Below are positions 36,600 through 48,260 of a stretch of 64,000 bases of DNA, piece after piece. Each line of letters starts with the position of its first letter. Position 1 is the first letter of the stretch. Under the pieces are notes generated by a model. It had not been told where the DNA came from. It saw only the letters and a program-made list of their open reading frames with translations, and did no database searches. The stretch spans positions 19,281,001 to 19,345,000 of the forward strand of contig CM077594.1 of NCBI GenBank assembly GCA_039654915.1. The letters are read 5' to 3'. This stretch comes from Aquilaria yunnanensis (taxonomy: Eukaryota > Streptophyta > Magnoliopsida > Malvales > Thymelaeaceae). The position numbers and the translations under genes are program-made.

Positions 36600-37440
36600 T
36601 TAACTCAGTTGTGTTATTCACCAGTACAATTATTATACCAAGTGAAGGGCATTTTAATGAGGGCCCCCCATAAGTTATGAACATATGGGATGTGCATGTG
36701 CTAGCACAATACACAAGATTGATGGAACTCATGTTAGAAGTATTTCTCTCATCAAATAGAAAGAGCATTATCTTCCGTGTTTTGGACGGTTGACATAGAA
36801 CATCATGGTTGAGTGTGACTTCAATATGATGTATATAGGTTTATGCCAATACTCTTGGTTTAGCCCGCGAAAATTGTGTTCTTCATGAATGTCACAAACA
36901 ACCAGGGCCACACATTACTAACCTTTTGGTATAAATACGTTCTCCTTTCGACCTCTTGAGTTAAACATCAAAATAATTTCTCAATGGATTAGTTTCATTT
37001 ATATATAAAAAAGCCTTATATTTTTCATTGTTGTTGTAGCTAGGTACTTTTGACCCCTATAAGTCAATGGACTACCACCACAATGATTTTGGCAGTTGGT
37101 CTCCATTTGGTGAAAGGGAGATCTTCAACTATAACCATAAAGGTTTATGAAATATGGATGAGCGAATAATAGGTGCCATAAAAATAAAGTGGAATATCTT
37201 ATTAAGGATTGGCCGATTCAAGTCGAAGCTACAATATCTTATCGTAATTGAATGTTGTGCACTATACAATTACATCCGCTATTGTGATAAACAAGACACA
37301 AATATCCTCAATTTTTAAGGCATTAACTACAATTGAAATAAGTCTAACAGTATCGAATCAACTGCAGATGAAGAGACCTTACATGTAGAGATGTCATTAA
37401 TGGTGCCGGTAAGGAATTGCGCACTAGGCGAGTAGTAAAC
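36600..37440 (+). pseudogene. PIF/Harbinger transposase relic
   Basis: In broken frames the plus strand shows IIFRVLDG-stop-H near 36765 (position of the LDGTH box with the first catalytic Asp), then NIMVECDFNMMYIGLCQYSW near 36800-36860 (second Asp region). FNYNHKGL and ERIIGAIKIKWNILLRIGRF near 37120-37210 are followed by QYLIVIECCALYNYIRYCDK, the conserved C-terminal block with the final acid. The order and spacing match PIF/Harbinger DDE transposases. The minus-strand frame at 37424-37672 is not part of it. It is distinct from the copy at 13.4-14.4 kb, which is in the opposite orientation. Confidence 0.75.
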
Positions 37441-38628
37441 CATTGTGGAGGACAGGTTGGACAATGACATTTATTAGCATACAAACATGTGGGTGACCTG
37501 GGTTCAATTCCTCGACAATGATGCCATGGTTTTTAATGTTCTTTTGAAGATGCTTTCTTAGGTAAACATATTTGGATTGCTTAGGCCACCACCAAAGTTT
37601 TCGGTGTAACTCATTTAATGAGACACCTTGTGCATCGTGACCTATTAGAAATCTTCTTGTTTGGTTGTGCATTAGCCATCAATTTTGATGAATGACATAT
37701 TCAAGTTTATTTGGCACTCATTAGACTCATCTGATGCCTTAGTTTCACATGCATAATAACAAAAGAAACTACAAAATTTATTGATGGTTTTTTAAAATTC
37801 TTTAACTTAGAGTGAGTGATAATAATTGCAAATTGTATATAAACCAAAAAGTCCTAAAATTTCATCAAACCTTTTTCTAAAAGAAAATGCAACTAAGATT
37901 TTTTCATATTATCTAGCATAGTAGAATATTATCGAAATTTCTAATGAGTAGCATTTCCATTGTTCATTATCCATTTTAACCCAAAATTAACAAACGCCAC
38001 ATAGATATTGTGTATGACAAATGTTTTAATCAAAATAGACACTTTGATCAAAGTCATCACCTAACCATGTGCGTCCTAGGAGCCAAAATGGTAACTTCTA
38101 ACTTTACAATTGTGTAGTTTTGTTATTGGATTCTTGTTTCCATTAGTATATCAAGACTTTATTTGAATTTTTAGGGATCAAGGAAAAATCTGTGGTGTCA
38201 CTGGAGTTTTTCGAGAGATGTAGAGCCTTAGAATCTTTTGATAAGCTTCAATTGATCCTATTACCATGATGCTAAGCATGTGATTTTGGAAATGCAAAAA
38301 TGTTGTTGATTGGTCCATGCCAAGTTTCCAAATACTTGCAACAGTTTAGAATGAAGATGTGTGTTGGGGAAGGCATGACAGTAGTGGCACAGATAACCAG
38401 AACTTTGGCTGCGTATTTGTTTTATAGGCATGAAGTTAAAAGACCTTCAACATTGCTTATTTTTGGTTTCTTACCTTTTCAATCATCTCTGCAGAGATTT
38501 GATGTGAATGTAGATCATGAGGCTGAACTTACTAGTGTTTTCTAGTAATGATGAAATTTCGGCCATGATTTCTAGGCCTTCAAATGTGCCTCAACTTCTA
38601 GATACTAAAAATTTGTGTAGGATAGTTC

Positions 38629-38659
<31 letters not shown>

Positions 38660-39085
38660 GGGGTTGCGTACGCAGGACAAAGTGCTCTTTATTGTAAATG
38701 AGTTTAAGGTTATAAGGGAAATTGAGCAAGTTCTACCACTCTCCAGGAAAGGCGGTAGTAGAAGCCTTTGATTAACATCAATATTAAATATAAATGAAGA
38801 TACTAGATTGTTTCTGCTAATGCAAAAGAGGGAAAAATTAACAATGTTATAAGGAACATGGAACTTAAATAGACAAAATAAAGGAAAGACTGAACAACTA
38901 GCCATACTACTTTAGTACCATAATAACTTGAAATAAGATCAAGAACAAAAGCACGTTACTACCCTGCTATACAAGTTAATCCCAGGAATGCAAAGGGGAT
39001 TTCAGATTGAAGCAGTTGAAAGAAACTCATATGCAGTTTTTTTCATAACCATGCAAAACCAATGCATTCATTCTGATAATGACCC
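37441..39085. other. Unassigned sequence upstream of the LINE relic
   Basis: No recognisable protein. An 81-codon frame at 38300-38545 lacks any domain pattern. Confidence 0.35.
38628..38659 (+). repeat. (TTA)n microsatellite
   Basis: About eleven consecutive TTA/ATT units. Confidence 0.95.
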
Positions 39086-41381
39086 TTCCATATAGGGTTT
39101 GGTGGAAACACCTACATATACATCCTTTGCACTCCATAAGGTCCAAATTTCCAAAATTCTCTTTGAGAGATTAAAATTGATCATTCTGGAGGTGGTTAGG
39201 AAAGAACAAACTGATTTTATCAAAGAAAGAAATATTTTAGATGGAGTTTTAATACCGAATGAGTTGGTTGATTCGATCAAAAGGGTTAAAGGAAAGATTT
39301 TATTATTTAAAGTGGATTTTGAGAAGGCTTATGACTATGTAAGCTAAAACTTCCTAGATTGTATATTGGAGCAGATGAAGTTTGGCCTGAAATGGAGATA
39401 TTGGTTCAAGGCATGCATGAATTATGTGTATGTTTCAATCTTGGTTAATTGGAGCCCAACTCAGGAGTTTAAACTGAAAAAAGGTGTTAGACAAGGAGAC
39501 TCATTGTCTCCTTTTTTCATTCTTAATTGTGGCCAAAGCATTGCATGTCATGATAGTTGAAGCTGAAAATAAGAAATTGTTTCATGGCATAAGAATTGGC
39601 GAATTGAAGTTGAAGGTGTCACATCTCCAATACCTAGATGATGTTCTATTCTTGGGAGATTGGTCAGGAGAAAGTGGGCTGAATTTGATGAGATTATTAC
39701 AGTGTTTCCAAGCTTTATGGGATTGAAGGTGAATTTGAATAAAAGTAAAATTTTTGGAGTTGGGGTATTGGATCTAGAAGTGGCTAAACTGATTGGGAAA
39801 CTAAACTGCAATGCTGGGAGATTACCTTTTATTTATTTGGGACTTCCTATTGGTGCTAATATGAGAAGTGTTAAAACTTGGTAGCAAGTTGTGGAGAAAT
39901 TTGACAACAAGTTGTGTTTATGAAAGCAAAAAACTTTATCTACTAGTGGCCATTTAATCTTGATAAAATCAGTTATAGGAAGCTTGCCCTTGTCTTTCTT
40001 GGCGCTATTTCGAGCCTTAATGAGTGTGATAAAAAAGTTAAAGAGTAAAAGATTATTATTTGGGGGGTGTTTAGGGGAGGGTAAGAAATTAGCTTGGGTT
40101 TCTTGACATAAAGTGATTGTTAGAAAGGAGTTAAAAGGATTGAGCATGGGTAGTATTTTGGCAAAAATTTTGGCACTTTTAGGAAAATTGTGGTGGCTGT
40201 TTAAATTGGAGAAAAAGGCACTGTGGGTAAGAGTAATTCATGGTATTTTTTGGGCCAGATGGTTGGATAAGTGGGAGTTTAGGGAGAGTCATGGAGTAGG
40301 GGTTTGGGGAAACATTATAAAATCAAGCTTTGATATTGAGAGGAGTGATATTTCTTTTATTAATTCATTTAGGAAAAGGTGGGGGATAGGAAGGGAGTGA
40401 AGTTTTAGAAGGATTGTTGGGTGGGAGAAGTAAACTTGCAAACAAAGTTTCCTAGATTATTTAAGTTAGAGGTTAATAAAAAAGGGTGGGTTAGTGAAAA
40501 ATGGGGTAATTCGATTGAGGGGGAGGGTTAGGTGTGGAGTTAGATTAGTGAGTTAAGGGAGAGGGAGTTGGGTGAGTTGGAGCAACTGCAGCAACTTGTG
40601 AAGAATGTTTGGATACAACAAGGTGTTGATAATTGGTGGTGGCAAGGCGATCCTAATGGGGTACTCACACAAAGCGTCTCTCAACTTTGCTTAATGGTGT
40701 TTTGCTTCCTTGCTCTTGGGTAGATCATTCAACAAGGTGGAATTTGTGGGTACCACAAAAAGTGAACATTTGTGTGTGGAAAGCTCTTCAACAGCAGCTG
40801 CTATTTTAGCTAACTTGGCTAGGCGAGGAATCGAGGTTAGGGACGTTTGATGTGTAATTTGCAAGGCTGGAGAAGAATCAGTTGATCATAGCTTGGTGAG
40901 ATGCAACTTTTCAAAGGCAATATGGTGGCAAGTTCGTGGTTGGTGGTTGTTGGAAAATTGCACAAATCTTTCGATTGTTGAAACGTTGAATGACATGCAC
41001 CAGTCACTCAACAAAAGTCAGAAGAAAGCCAGAGAAGTAACTTCTTTTATCAATATTTGGGTGTTATGGATCAGAAGAAGAAATATGGTGAGATTCAATC
41101 ATGCAAAGATTGATAATTGTCAAGTTTTCTGTGAAATTCAGGCATTATCTTTTCTATGGATTAGGAATAGCTGCTAAATTTCAGTGCAGCCGGTTGGAAT
41201 GGGTTTCTAAAGCAATGACTCTTAATTAGCAGGGTAAGGTGGGGCAAACGGTTCCAGGTTTTATTGATGCTGGGTGATTTTGCTCGCGTTCTATAAGTTC
41301 CTTGTCTAGCTCTCGGCTAGACTTTTGTGTTCTCTGGCTTTTCAATAAAATATTTGTTTGACCGTTAAAAAAAAAAAAAAA
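39086..41381 (+). pseudogene. LINE (L1-type) ORF2 relic with poly-A tail
   Basis: Reverse transcriptase blocks occur in order. They are EQTDFIKERNILDGVLIPNE near 39205; LLFKVDFEKAYDYVS near 39302, followed by a stop; KKGVRQGDSLSPFF near 39478; the catalytic YLDD at 39631-39642; and GRLPFIYLGLPIGANM near 39818. Then come ALLGKLWWLFKLEKKALWVR near 40170 and a Cys/His zinc-like region (CKAGEESVDHSLVRCNF near 40860). The last is followed by IWWQV, as at the C-terminus of plant LINE ORF2. Several frameshifts and stops make it dead. The 5' end (ORF1, endonuclease) is missing, as in 5'-truncated insertions. Confidence 0.88.
41367..41381 (+). repeat. Poly-A tail of the LINE
   Basis: Fifteen consecutive A residues about 20 bases after an AATAAA at about 41345, the expected 3' end of a LINE insertion. 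A matching target duplication upstream was not found. Confidence 0.85.
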
Positions 41382-41387
41382 CAGAAT

Positions 41388-41525
41388 GGCTCAAGTCACC
41401 CTTCGTCCCCCGGCGATGGCGATGGCTCCGGCGACCTGAACAAGTGCGCAGCTTGCAAAGCGGGTTGTCTCAGCAAGAGGGGATTCGGTAAACTTGTGTG
41501 TTCCGGACTTAATTTGTGCCATTAA
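41388..41525 (+). pseudogene. C-terminal coding fragment of an unidentified cysteine-rich protein
   Basis: From six bases after the LINE poly-A tail, one frame stays open for 45 codons to TAA (41523-41525). It is GC-rich and unlike its AT-rich surroundings. It starts SSHPSSPGDGDGSGDLNK and continues CAACKAGCLSKRGF, then GKLVCSGLNLCH. Cysteine spacing is C-x2-C-x3-C-x11-C-x6-C. No start codon is in frame, so the 5' part is missing. The composition suggests an exon end of a real small protein or secreted peptide gene; the family is not recognised. Confidence 0.4.
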
Positions 41526-42107
41526 ATGTAACGGGAAGATGTCCGACGAGGTTCTCCGTCAGCCCTACATTGTTCGGGTTTGGAGATTGTCCTCCTAGGT
41601 GTATAAACACCTAATTAACACCGTTAGAATTCCGTTAATTTTAAGTATAAATAGTAACTTTTACTTCTTAATATAAGTTATATTTAATTAGTATAATTAT
41701 GAAATGTATTAACCTTATTCAAATTTTTAGCTATGGGAAAATTTTAAATTTGAATTCATTTGAAAAGATAATAATAATGAAATAAATAAATATAATATGA
41801 TAAATATGGTAATTATTTAAAAACAAGTTTATTCATTCAGTTTTTCGCATAACCAAAATATATTTCAATAGTAGCGTACATTCAGATATCAATTTAATAC
41901 AATTGGTTGTCAGTTTAATACATAAACATCACCAGACAATACAAATAAAAAAATCAGTAAATCCAAAACCCAAATCACGCATACAATATTTATACAAATC
42001 GAACCCAAATAATACATATCACACATTTTGAACGTGAGAGCATACATGACCACATGTGTTATCCTATTAGTCAGAAGTACTCACACAAAATTATGATACA
42101 TACCCAC

Positions 42108-42234
42108 CACCAGATAATACATCAAGATTGAACTTGGGATCATACATATCCACCAACAGATAATACATCAAGATTGAACTTGGGATCATACATATCCACC
42201 ACCAGATAATACATCAAGATTATGATAAACAATC
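42108..42234 (+). repeat. 46-bp minisatellite
   Basis: CAGATAATACATCAAGATT begins at 42111, 42157 and 42203, an exact 46-bp period. The first two units are nearly identical and the third is partial. Confidence 0.92.
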
Positions 42235-42359
42235 TCAGAAGACAGAACAATACAAACCGTGACAAACAACACACGAATCCAACAAAAAATGTTTGAAATC
42301 TGGAATCGCACCTTTTGTCCTGCTCACAACCCACCGCAGGTACCATCGTAGGCCACCGA

Positions 42360-42650
42360 TCGGCGACGAAGAGCGACAAAAAGCGAGAACGAGCGATGGA
42401 GCAGAGAGCGACGAAGCACTGGCGGATCGAAGCCAAGGCGGAGCACCGGTGGATCTGGCACGAGGTGAGCCAAGGCGGAAGATCGGGAACCATACAACGA
42501 GCCTAGAGAGCGAGAGCGAGCAGAGAGAGCGAGCGACGGAGAGTGAGAGCGAGCAGAGAGAGCAAGCAAGAGCGAGAGCGAGCGACGGAGGAGAAGAGCG
42601 ACTGAGAGCGACGGAGAGCGAGAGCGAGCGAGAGAAAAAGATTACTGGTG
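42360..42650 (+). repeat. GAGCGA/GAGAGC purine-rich tract
   Basis: Runs of GAGCGAGAGCGAGCAGAGAG and variants. Open frames on both strands (Arg/Glu/Ser-rich on one side, Ser/Leu/Ala-rich on the other) arise from this composition. Confidence 0.85.
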
Positions 42651-42819
42651 GGAGAGAGAAAATTACGGGAATTAAATGGTAATTAGTGATAATTATTAAA
42701 GGAAACTTAGTGATAATTATCACAAAAATTATGAATTTATCCTAATTGATTCAAGTTTCCTTTTAAATCTAAAACTAACTGAACCCAAACGTCATCTAAT
42801 AGGTGCACAAGCACCTAGG

Positions 42820-43865
42820 TGCATTTTAGAAGCTGCCACATTGTTCTCCGGTAACTTGATTTCATCCAAATCATTAATCTCGGGTAAAAATTTGTTCTTA
42901 TTTGTTGATTATGTTAATGATCATGCAGATACAGATGAAGTGAGGAGCCACATCAACTCCTGCTACCAAAGTTGCCAGAATTAATTAGATTAAAATTCTC
43001 CAGATGGATTGAGTTTCATGAGTTAGAATAATTGCGAGAGGCATGACGTTCAATGTAATAATTAAAGCATTTTGCTTTTCATACGAATAAATGATGTCTT
43101 CATGTTTTTATTCATCTGTTCCAAACTAATCGCCTCTTTTTCTTTTTTCTTTTTTTTAATTCTTTAGTTTCATTGTTGGTGATTCTGGAACATATAAAAT
43201 TTGAGTTGTAAAGCTTAACGAAACTTACTTAGGGCAGGGAGGCCGCTGCACAAAAAAATTAATAGCGCCTACCGATAAAATAACAAGGATAAGGACCATA
43301 GAATAAGGAAAAGGTATTTTTTTTAAGGTAGACTAAAAAATGGATTTTAAATTGCATCAACTGATCTAAAGATGCATGTTGTTTGTGTTTTGCCCTTACA
43401 CTAAAAATATTACAGAATTATTTTATTGATAGGATAGGCGGTTATTTGTGGTAAGTAATATTTTATCCGTCACAAGACTATTGCAATATATTTATTTGTT
43501 GTATATAAACTATTTGTGTGAAAAAATTTTGTATATTTGATTTTATTACTGTATTTTCTTGAATCAAACAAGTAAAATAACCTATTGAAGCTCATTAATT
43601 GGTTGATTGGTTAGTGGATTCACTTTTGTCCAGCAATTTGCATGCTTTTGAGAGACTTTGGACTTCGGAGGAGAATTAATTATTTCTGTTGAAGAATTTT
43701 AATCATTTCAGATATCGATGGACCATACTCAAGACCTAACATAATAAGAAAATAAATCTAGACTAGACTTGAAACGTCTTTACCAAATGAATATTTTTCA
43801 TATATAAAGTTTCAACCTTCTAATAATAGTTAACAGTTAATTAATAATTTAAAATATTAATTTTT
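42820..43865. other. Unassigned AT-rich sequence
   Basis: No coding region was seen. The first 200 bases are less AT-rich and may be the continuation of the locus interrupted by the element on the left. Confidence 0.35.
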
Positions 43866-43869
43866 CTTT

Positions 43870-44168
43870 AGGGAAAAACACATCCAGTCTAAAAATTTTA
43901 ATTATTTTTCTATTTAAGTTTTAAAATTTTATGAGTTTTTATTTAAGTTATGAAACTTTCAAAATATGTAAGCAGTTAATCCTAAACTCTCAATCGCATG
44001 TTCTGATGTTAACTTTAGGACTAAATATTAACACATATTTTGCAAGTTTTATGACTCAAACAAAAATTTGCAAAGTCTTAGAACTTAAATAGAAATTGGC
44101 AAAGTTTTAGGACTAAAATAGAAAACTTGCAAAAGATTTAGAACTCAAATAACAATTTGTCTTTCACT
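43870..44168. repeat. Fold-back repeat built on CTATTTAAGTTCTAAAA
   Basis: TTTCTATTTAAGTTTTAAAA and TTTTTATTTAAGTTATGAAA near 43900-43950 are followed by the reverse-strand versions AGAACTTAAATAGAAA and GGACTAAAATAGAAA near 44080-44130, so the segment can fold on itself. It looks like a MITE or the end of a MULE. Confidence 0.5.
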
Positions 44169-44747
44169 TTTTTTTTTTTACTTCCAAATGCTTTTCAAAA
44201 TTGATCCTCTATTTTTCTTACAGTAAAAAGAAAAAATCTTTTTTATTCAACTTTTCCAAAAAAAATATATACATAAGAAAAAAATCACACTTTATGAAAG
44301 ATTTCTTTGTTGTTATAGTTTAAATTAATTTGACACCAACTTGGCCTGAAGCATACCTGACATACAAAATTGGTTCTTGTTCAATAGGTCTCATTAATAC
44401 TCTTTTTGAATTTATGGAAAATATTTATTTTATTTATCCTTTTGAAAAATTTTCAAACTAATTAATGAACTTCTTATTTTTGTATGATTTCGGTGGAGAT
44501 TACTTTTTAATGATGAAAAACATAATAATTTGAGATATCTTTTGTTCTTTAAAACTTCATGTCATCCTTTATGATCTTCAAAAAAGTACTTTTAATTTTT
44601 CTTTTTGCAAAAAAATATTTATTTTTAGCTACTTTTTTTAAAATAAAATTTGAAAAATGTAAAAAATCATAAATAAAAAACTTCTCAAAAGAAAATTAAA
44701 AATTTATAAAAAAATTTTACTTCTAGAAAAATATTTTTCAAGTTAGA
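44169..44747. other. AT-rich sequence between the two fold-back repeats
   Basis: Poly-A and poly-T rich, no frame of note. Confidence 0.4.
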
Positions 44748-45035
44748 GAGGGAAAGACCACTCACAGTACTAAATTTTTTGCAACTTTTAGGTGTAAGTG
44801 CTGAAACTTTACAAATTTCTATTTAAGTTCTAAAATTTTAAAATTTTCTATTTGAGTCTTAGCAATACGTATAAATAGTTTGTCTTAAAATTACCCTCAG
44901 AACAAGTGGTCAACAGTTTAGAACTAAATGTTACATGTTTTAAAAGTTTAAGGACTTAAATAAAAACATTCAAAGTTTTAGGACTTAAATAGAAAAGTGA
45001 TCAAAGTTTTAGGGATGAATGTGTTCTTTACCTAA
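44748..45035. repeat. Second fold-back repeat of the same family
   Basis: It contains TTTCTATTTAAGTTCTAAAA near 44817 and the reverse-strand forms GGACTTAAATAAAAA and TTAGGACTTAAATAGAAAAG near 44950-44998. Outer ends read TACTAAATTTTTTGCAAC on the left and CAAAGTTTTAGGGATGAA on the right. Confidence 0.5.
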
Positions 45036-45060
45036 TTTCATTTATCTAACATTAAAATAT

Positions 45061-46439
45061 TGGGTTAATTGCATCTATGATCCTTAATCTTTTATTATTA
45101 TACTATTCTAGACCATAACCTCGATTTCTTGTAAAGAAAATCCCTAATCTCATTTAAGTGTTCCGTTTTGTACTTTCCATTAACTTGAGTCATTAAATTA
45201 AATAGAGAAGTGAAAAACTAGTTTTAACCCTTGAAAATTTTTCCTTTACCTTAAAAACTTTAGAACCTTTTCATTTAATAATTGAACCATCATCTTCATG
45301 TTTACTGCACATTTTGTGCCTCTCCAACTACCATCCTTGGTTGCCCACCATCCTTCACCGCCCACTGCCTCCTCTTCCTCTTCTTCCTTTCTTTCTCCAT
45401 CCTCGCCAATGAGATTTTTGAATTTTTTATCCCCAAAAACTCTTAAAAATTTTAAGGGTAAAATTCCGTTGGGTGATAATGGTTTTTAGACTCAGCCGGC
45501 AATAGCCTTGTTGTGCCTCACTTTAAAGCTCCACCACATCTATCCCATGCCAAATATGCTACTTACCACAAGCACAGATCGCCCTCTTTATGCCTTCCAT
45601 AGTAATTCCTCCCAAAAAAACACCAATCAAAGTTTGGCGGCTTATTCAACAACTACTGAGGCCAAATCTCGCTTCATACCTAGCAAAGTTGGTCTTCCCT
45701 TGCATCTTTAACAGCCAAATATGAAAAGGTTGAAGGCAGTCATCAATGTAAATAGTAAAGCTATGACCCATCAAACCCGATTACAGACACAACTTAGACT
45801 TAAAGCTTCAAGTGCCACATTAAATGATAACATGGCCCCAACTATGGTACAAATCGGGGTGGAGAGATAGGGAGCATGGCTAGAGAAGATGTGTAAGATA
45901 AACCTCACACAACTGATGCAAACCCTCAAATTCTCATTCAACAATTAGGCATGACATGTTAACATGGATCCTGTTTATTCGTTCCAGACATTTTGATTTA
46001 GAGGTTTTTGGGATTTTAGGATTTTTCTAATTTGGTAATAGTAGTTGCAAGATTATATAAAAGATGGAAGTGGCAAAAAAAAAAGGTGGAGAAGCAAGAG
46101 CTCAAAGATGAACATAGGGTAGAGAGTAGAGTTGGCGGCGATAGAGTAATGTTGAAGGGTGACGGTGATGGAAGTTAGGAGGGAAATAGGGACAAAATTT
46201 AGGAGGAGGTGGTTCCATTGTTAAATAGAAAAAGTTTCAAGGTTTCTGAGGTAATACAAAAGTTTTCAGAGGTTAAAATTAATTTTTCACTTTTTTGTCC
46301 AACTTAATAGCTTCAATTAACGGAATGTCAAAAATGGAACACTCAAATGAGATTAGGGGCTTTTTATGTAAAAAATCAAGGTTAGAGTCCTAAATGATAC
46401 AATAATAAAAAATTAGGGGTGATGGATGCAATAAACTCA
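45061..46439. mobile_element. MULE-like terminal-inverted-repeat element A (about 1.38 kb)
   Basis: About 240 bp at each end match on opposite strands. GGGTTAATTGCATCTATG on the left corresponds to GAGTTTATTGCATCCATC read from the right. Further shared blocks include CCTAATCTCATTTRAGTGTTCC, TTAACTT or its variant, GTGAAAAA, TTTTAACC and ACTTTTT, in the same order. Long inverted repeats on a short element fit a non-autonomous MULE. No target duplication could be recognised. Confidence 0.65.
45290..45900. other. Interior of element A, unidentified possible captured sequence
   Basis: This part is less AT-rich than the terminal repeats. A 63-codon frame (45298-45489) is Ser/Pro-rich and starts in the terminal repeat region, and the part from 45490 on has no identifiable product on either strand. 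Confidence 0.3.
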
Positions 46440-46606
46440 TTATTCATTTTTTTTCTAAGATATGAGATGTGGATAACGTTATATAGGTTTCTAAAAACAA
46501 GATTGGGTATATTATAATTACCCTAAACCTCTAGAGTTCTTTTGCTAATACAACTAAGTCCAAGGGAAATGCAATAATTTACAATGAAGCAATAAAAGGA
46601 AAAGTA

Positions 46607-47797
46607 AAAGTCTCAAATTTGCCACTAATATTTAGGCTGGGGCACATATCAACTACTATAGTTTTTTTTTTCCCAACCTCTCAATAATGTTTCAAAATTG
46701 GCTTAAATATGGCACCGCCCATTAAAAAATAACAAAAATGGTAAAAATAGCAGATTTTGAAATCTTGCAGTTATTATGAATCTTTCAGAAAATATTAGGA
46801 CCAGTTATCAATTCTTCCCCACTTTCCTTTGTACTCGCTGAAATCATATTTAACCCACCAGCAGAGCTTCTCAGCCTCCACTCTCGCATTTTTCTGCTCA
46901 GATTCGACTCCAAACAATTGGTTATTTGAAAATCTTTACTTTCAAGCTCTACTTTCATAAATCCACTACCTCTGGTGACAAATTTGAGGAAATTGGAAGC
47001 TTTGATATGATGATGAAAACAGCAACAACGGTGTCTCCAACAACGCAGGCTCTGTAGCTATGATAAGGGGCTATTATAAAGTTGTTCCTGGTTGTAGATT
47101 TATATGGACGTGATCCTCTGTTTTGTTCCTGTCCTAGTAGGTGTTTTTAGAAATGTGTGGTAGGTGATCACAATTTTCCTCGCCATGATTGTCAGGGTCA
47201 TTACTTGGCCGTTGCTGCAGGTGCCTTGATCTTGACTAAAACCCTAACTTTCTCCAATGTTTTCTCAACCTTTAGCGAACCAAACCCCTGGCTCATTATA
47301 CTTGCACTCTTCTTCACTCACAGGTTCATCATTACTAGCGTCGGGAACCAAATATCATAATAATTTGTCTCTTTATTTAGTTTTTATTCATTGGGTTTGG
47401 CCTACGCCTGGTCTTCAACGAGGCCCTTCTCACACCAAGGGGCGGGAATTTGAAGTCTGAAAATTTTTTATTATTGATCGACATGGACAATAGCCGAAAA
47501 AGCTCTAGATGATGACGATGATGGTTGGCGGAGATTCGAAAGAAAAAGAAAGTCTAATTACCTAAGATCTTTGAAGTTTATTAAAACTTGCATTATCAGT
47601 CTAAAATTTAAAAACTTATTATTTTTAACATTTTTTTGTTAGTTTTTTTAACAAACAGTGATATATTCACACCCAATTTGAAACTTAAATGACATATTCG
47701 GCTAACTTTAAAATATTAGTGGAAGATTGAGCCCAAAAAATTATAGTAACAGATACACACTCCAGCCTAAACATTAGTGGCCAATTTAAGACTTCTG
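46607..47797. mobile_element. MULE-like terminal-inverted-repeat element B (about 1.19 kb)
   Basis: The left end AAGTCTCAAATTTGCCACTA matches the right end read backwards (AAGTCTTAAATTGGCCACTA). Both continue AT-TTTAGGCTGG, a T-run, AAT-TTT-AAA-TTRGCY and TTAAAAAA-AACAAAAA, giving inverted repeats of about 150-170 bp. The interior is GC-richer than the ends. A target duplication was not found. Confidence 0.65.
46980..47470 (+). other. Interior of element B, possible captured gene sequence
   Basis: A GC-balanced stretch with frames of up to 67 codons (47157-47360, 47257-47460) that overlap one another. One short reading near 47030-47105 (GAIIKLFLVVDLYGRD) looks protein-like. No family is recognised. 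Confidence 0.3.
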
Positions 47798-47924
47798 CCA
47801 AGATGAAAAGATTTTTTTTCTATTTTTTTAATAATAGAGAAAAAAAAAAGACCAACAAGGGAATTAGGGATAAGGTGAACATATGTCTAATTAGACACAT
47901 GAGGTAATTTTACAGATTTACCCG

Positions 47925-48260
47925 TTACCTTAAATTCCATCCTCTCCTACTCCCAATAGGACTGAGCATGTGAAACAACTCAGAGTCTCGCGACCCCACA
48001 ATTTGCTTGAACATCGCACGAAGGCACATCAGCTCCCCAACCACATCCGCTTCTTCCAAGGCTGACCTTGTCCCCACTAGCAAAACCCTTGCTCCCACAG
48101 AAATTGATTTCATCAGCTTTAAGACCGCCGCATCATTGACGCTCACCTGCCTCCTCATCATGAATCCGACCTTCTTGTCATTCAGGTACATGGAGCATGC
48201 AGGGGTATCAACGGCTGAAATGGTTGAGCTAAAGTTATAGTAGCGATCATACTCGAGGGT
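47925..48260 (-). pseudogene. MIZU-KUSSEI1-like (DUF617) gene fragment
   Basis: The minus strand reads MYLNDKKVGFMMRRQVSVND, then AAVLKLMKSISVGARVLLVG, ELMCLRAMFKQIVGSRDSEL and FHMLSPIG. This is the C-terminal half of the plant DUF617 domain (MIZ1 family, root hydrotropism and related roles): N-G-x-K-x-G-x-x-x-R-R, SVGAGVLP, the YMRA-F-E-R-VVGS-DSE block and MLSPDG. Several normally invariant positions differ (Gly to Arg in GAGVLP, Tyr to Cys in YMRA, Glu to Lys in FER). The frame then runs out of the domain into unrelated sequence. The upstream half is only weakly present to about 48300. It is best read as a captured, decaying fragment. Confidence 0.72.

Larger units (their letters stand above)
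41594..42819. mobile_element. Inverted-repeat element with internal tandem repeats (about 1.23 kb)
   Basis: The left end CCTAGGTGTATAAACACCTA is matched by the reverse complement of the right end (CCTAGGTGCTTGTGCACCTA). Similarity continues inward for roughly 80 bases (GTTAATTTTA / GTTAGTTTTA, GTAACTT / GAAACTT). Each end is itself a small hairpin (AGGTG...CACCT). No transposase and no clear target duplication were seen. The interior has a 46-bp tandem repeat and a GAGCGA-rich tract. Confidence 0.5.

Noticed and set aside
38300..38545. An 81-codon frame upstream of the LINE as a gene or LINE ORF1.
   Set aside because: No recognisable motif, no link to the LINE frame, and typical length for chance in this composition.
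42235..42723. Long frames on both strands, one Ser/Leu/Ala-rich and one Arg/Glu-rich.
   Set aside because: They arise from the GAGCGA repeat, which leaves several frames open on both strands at once.
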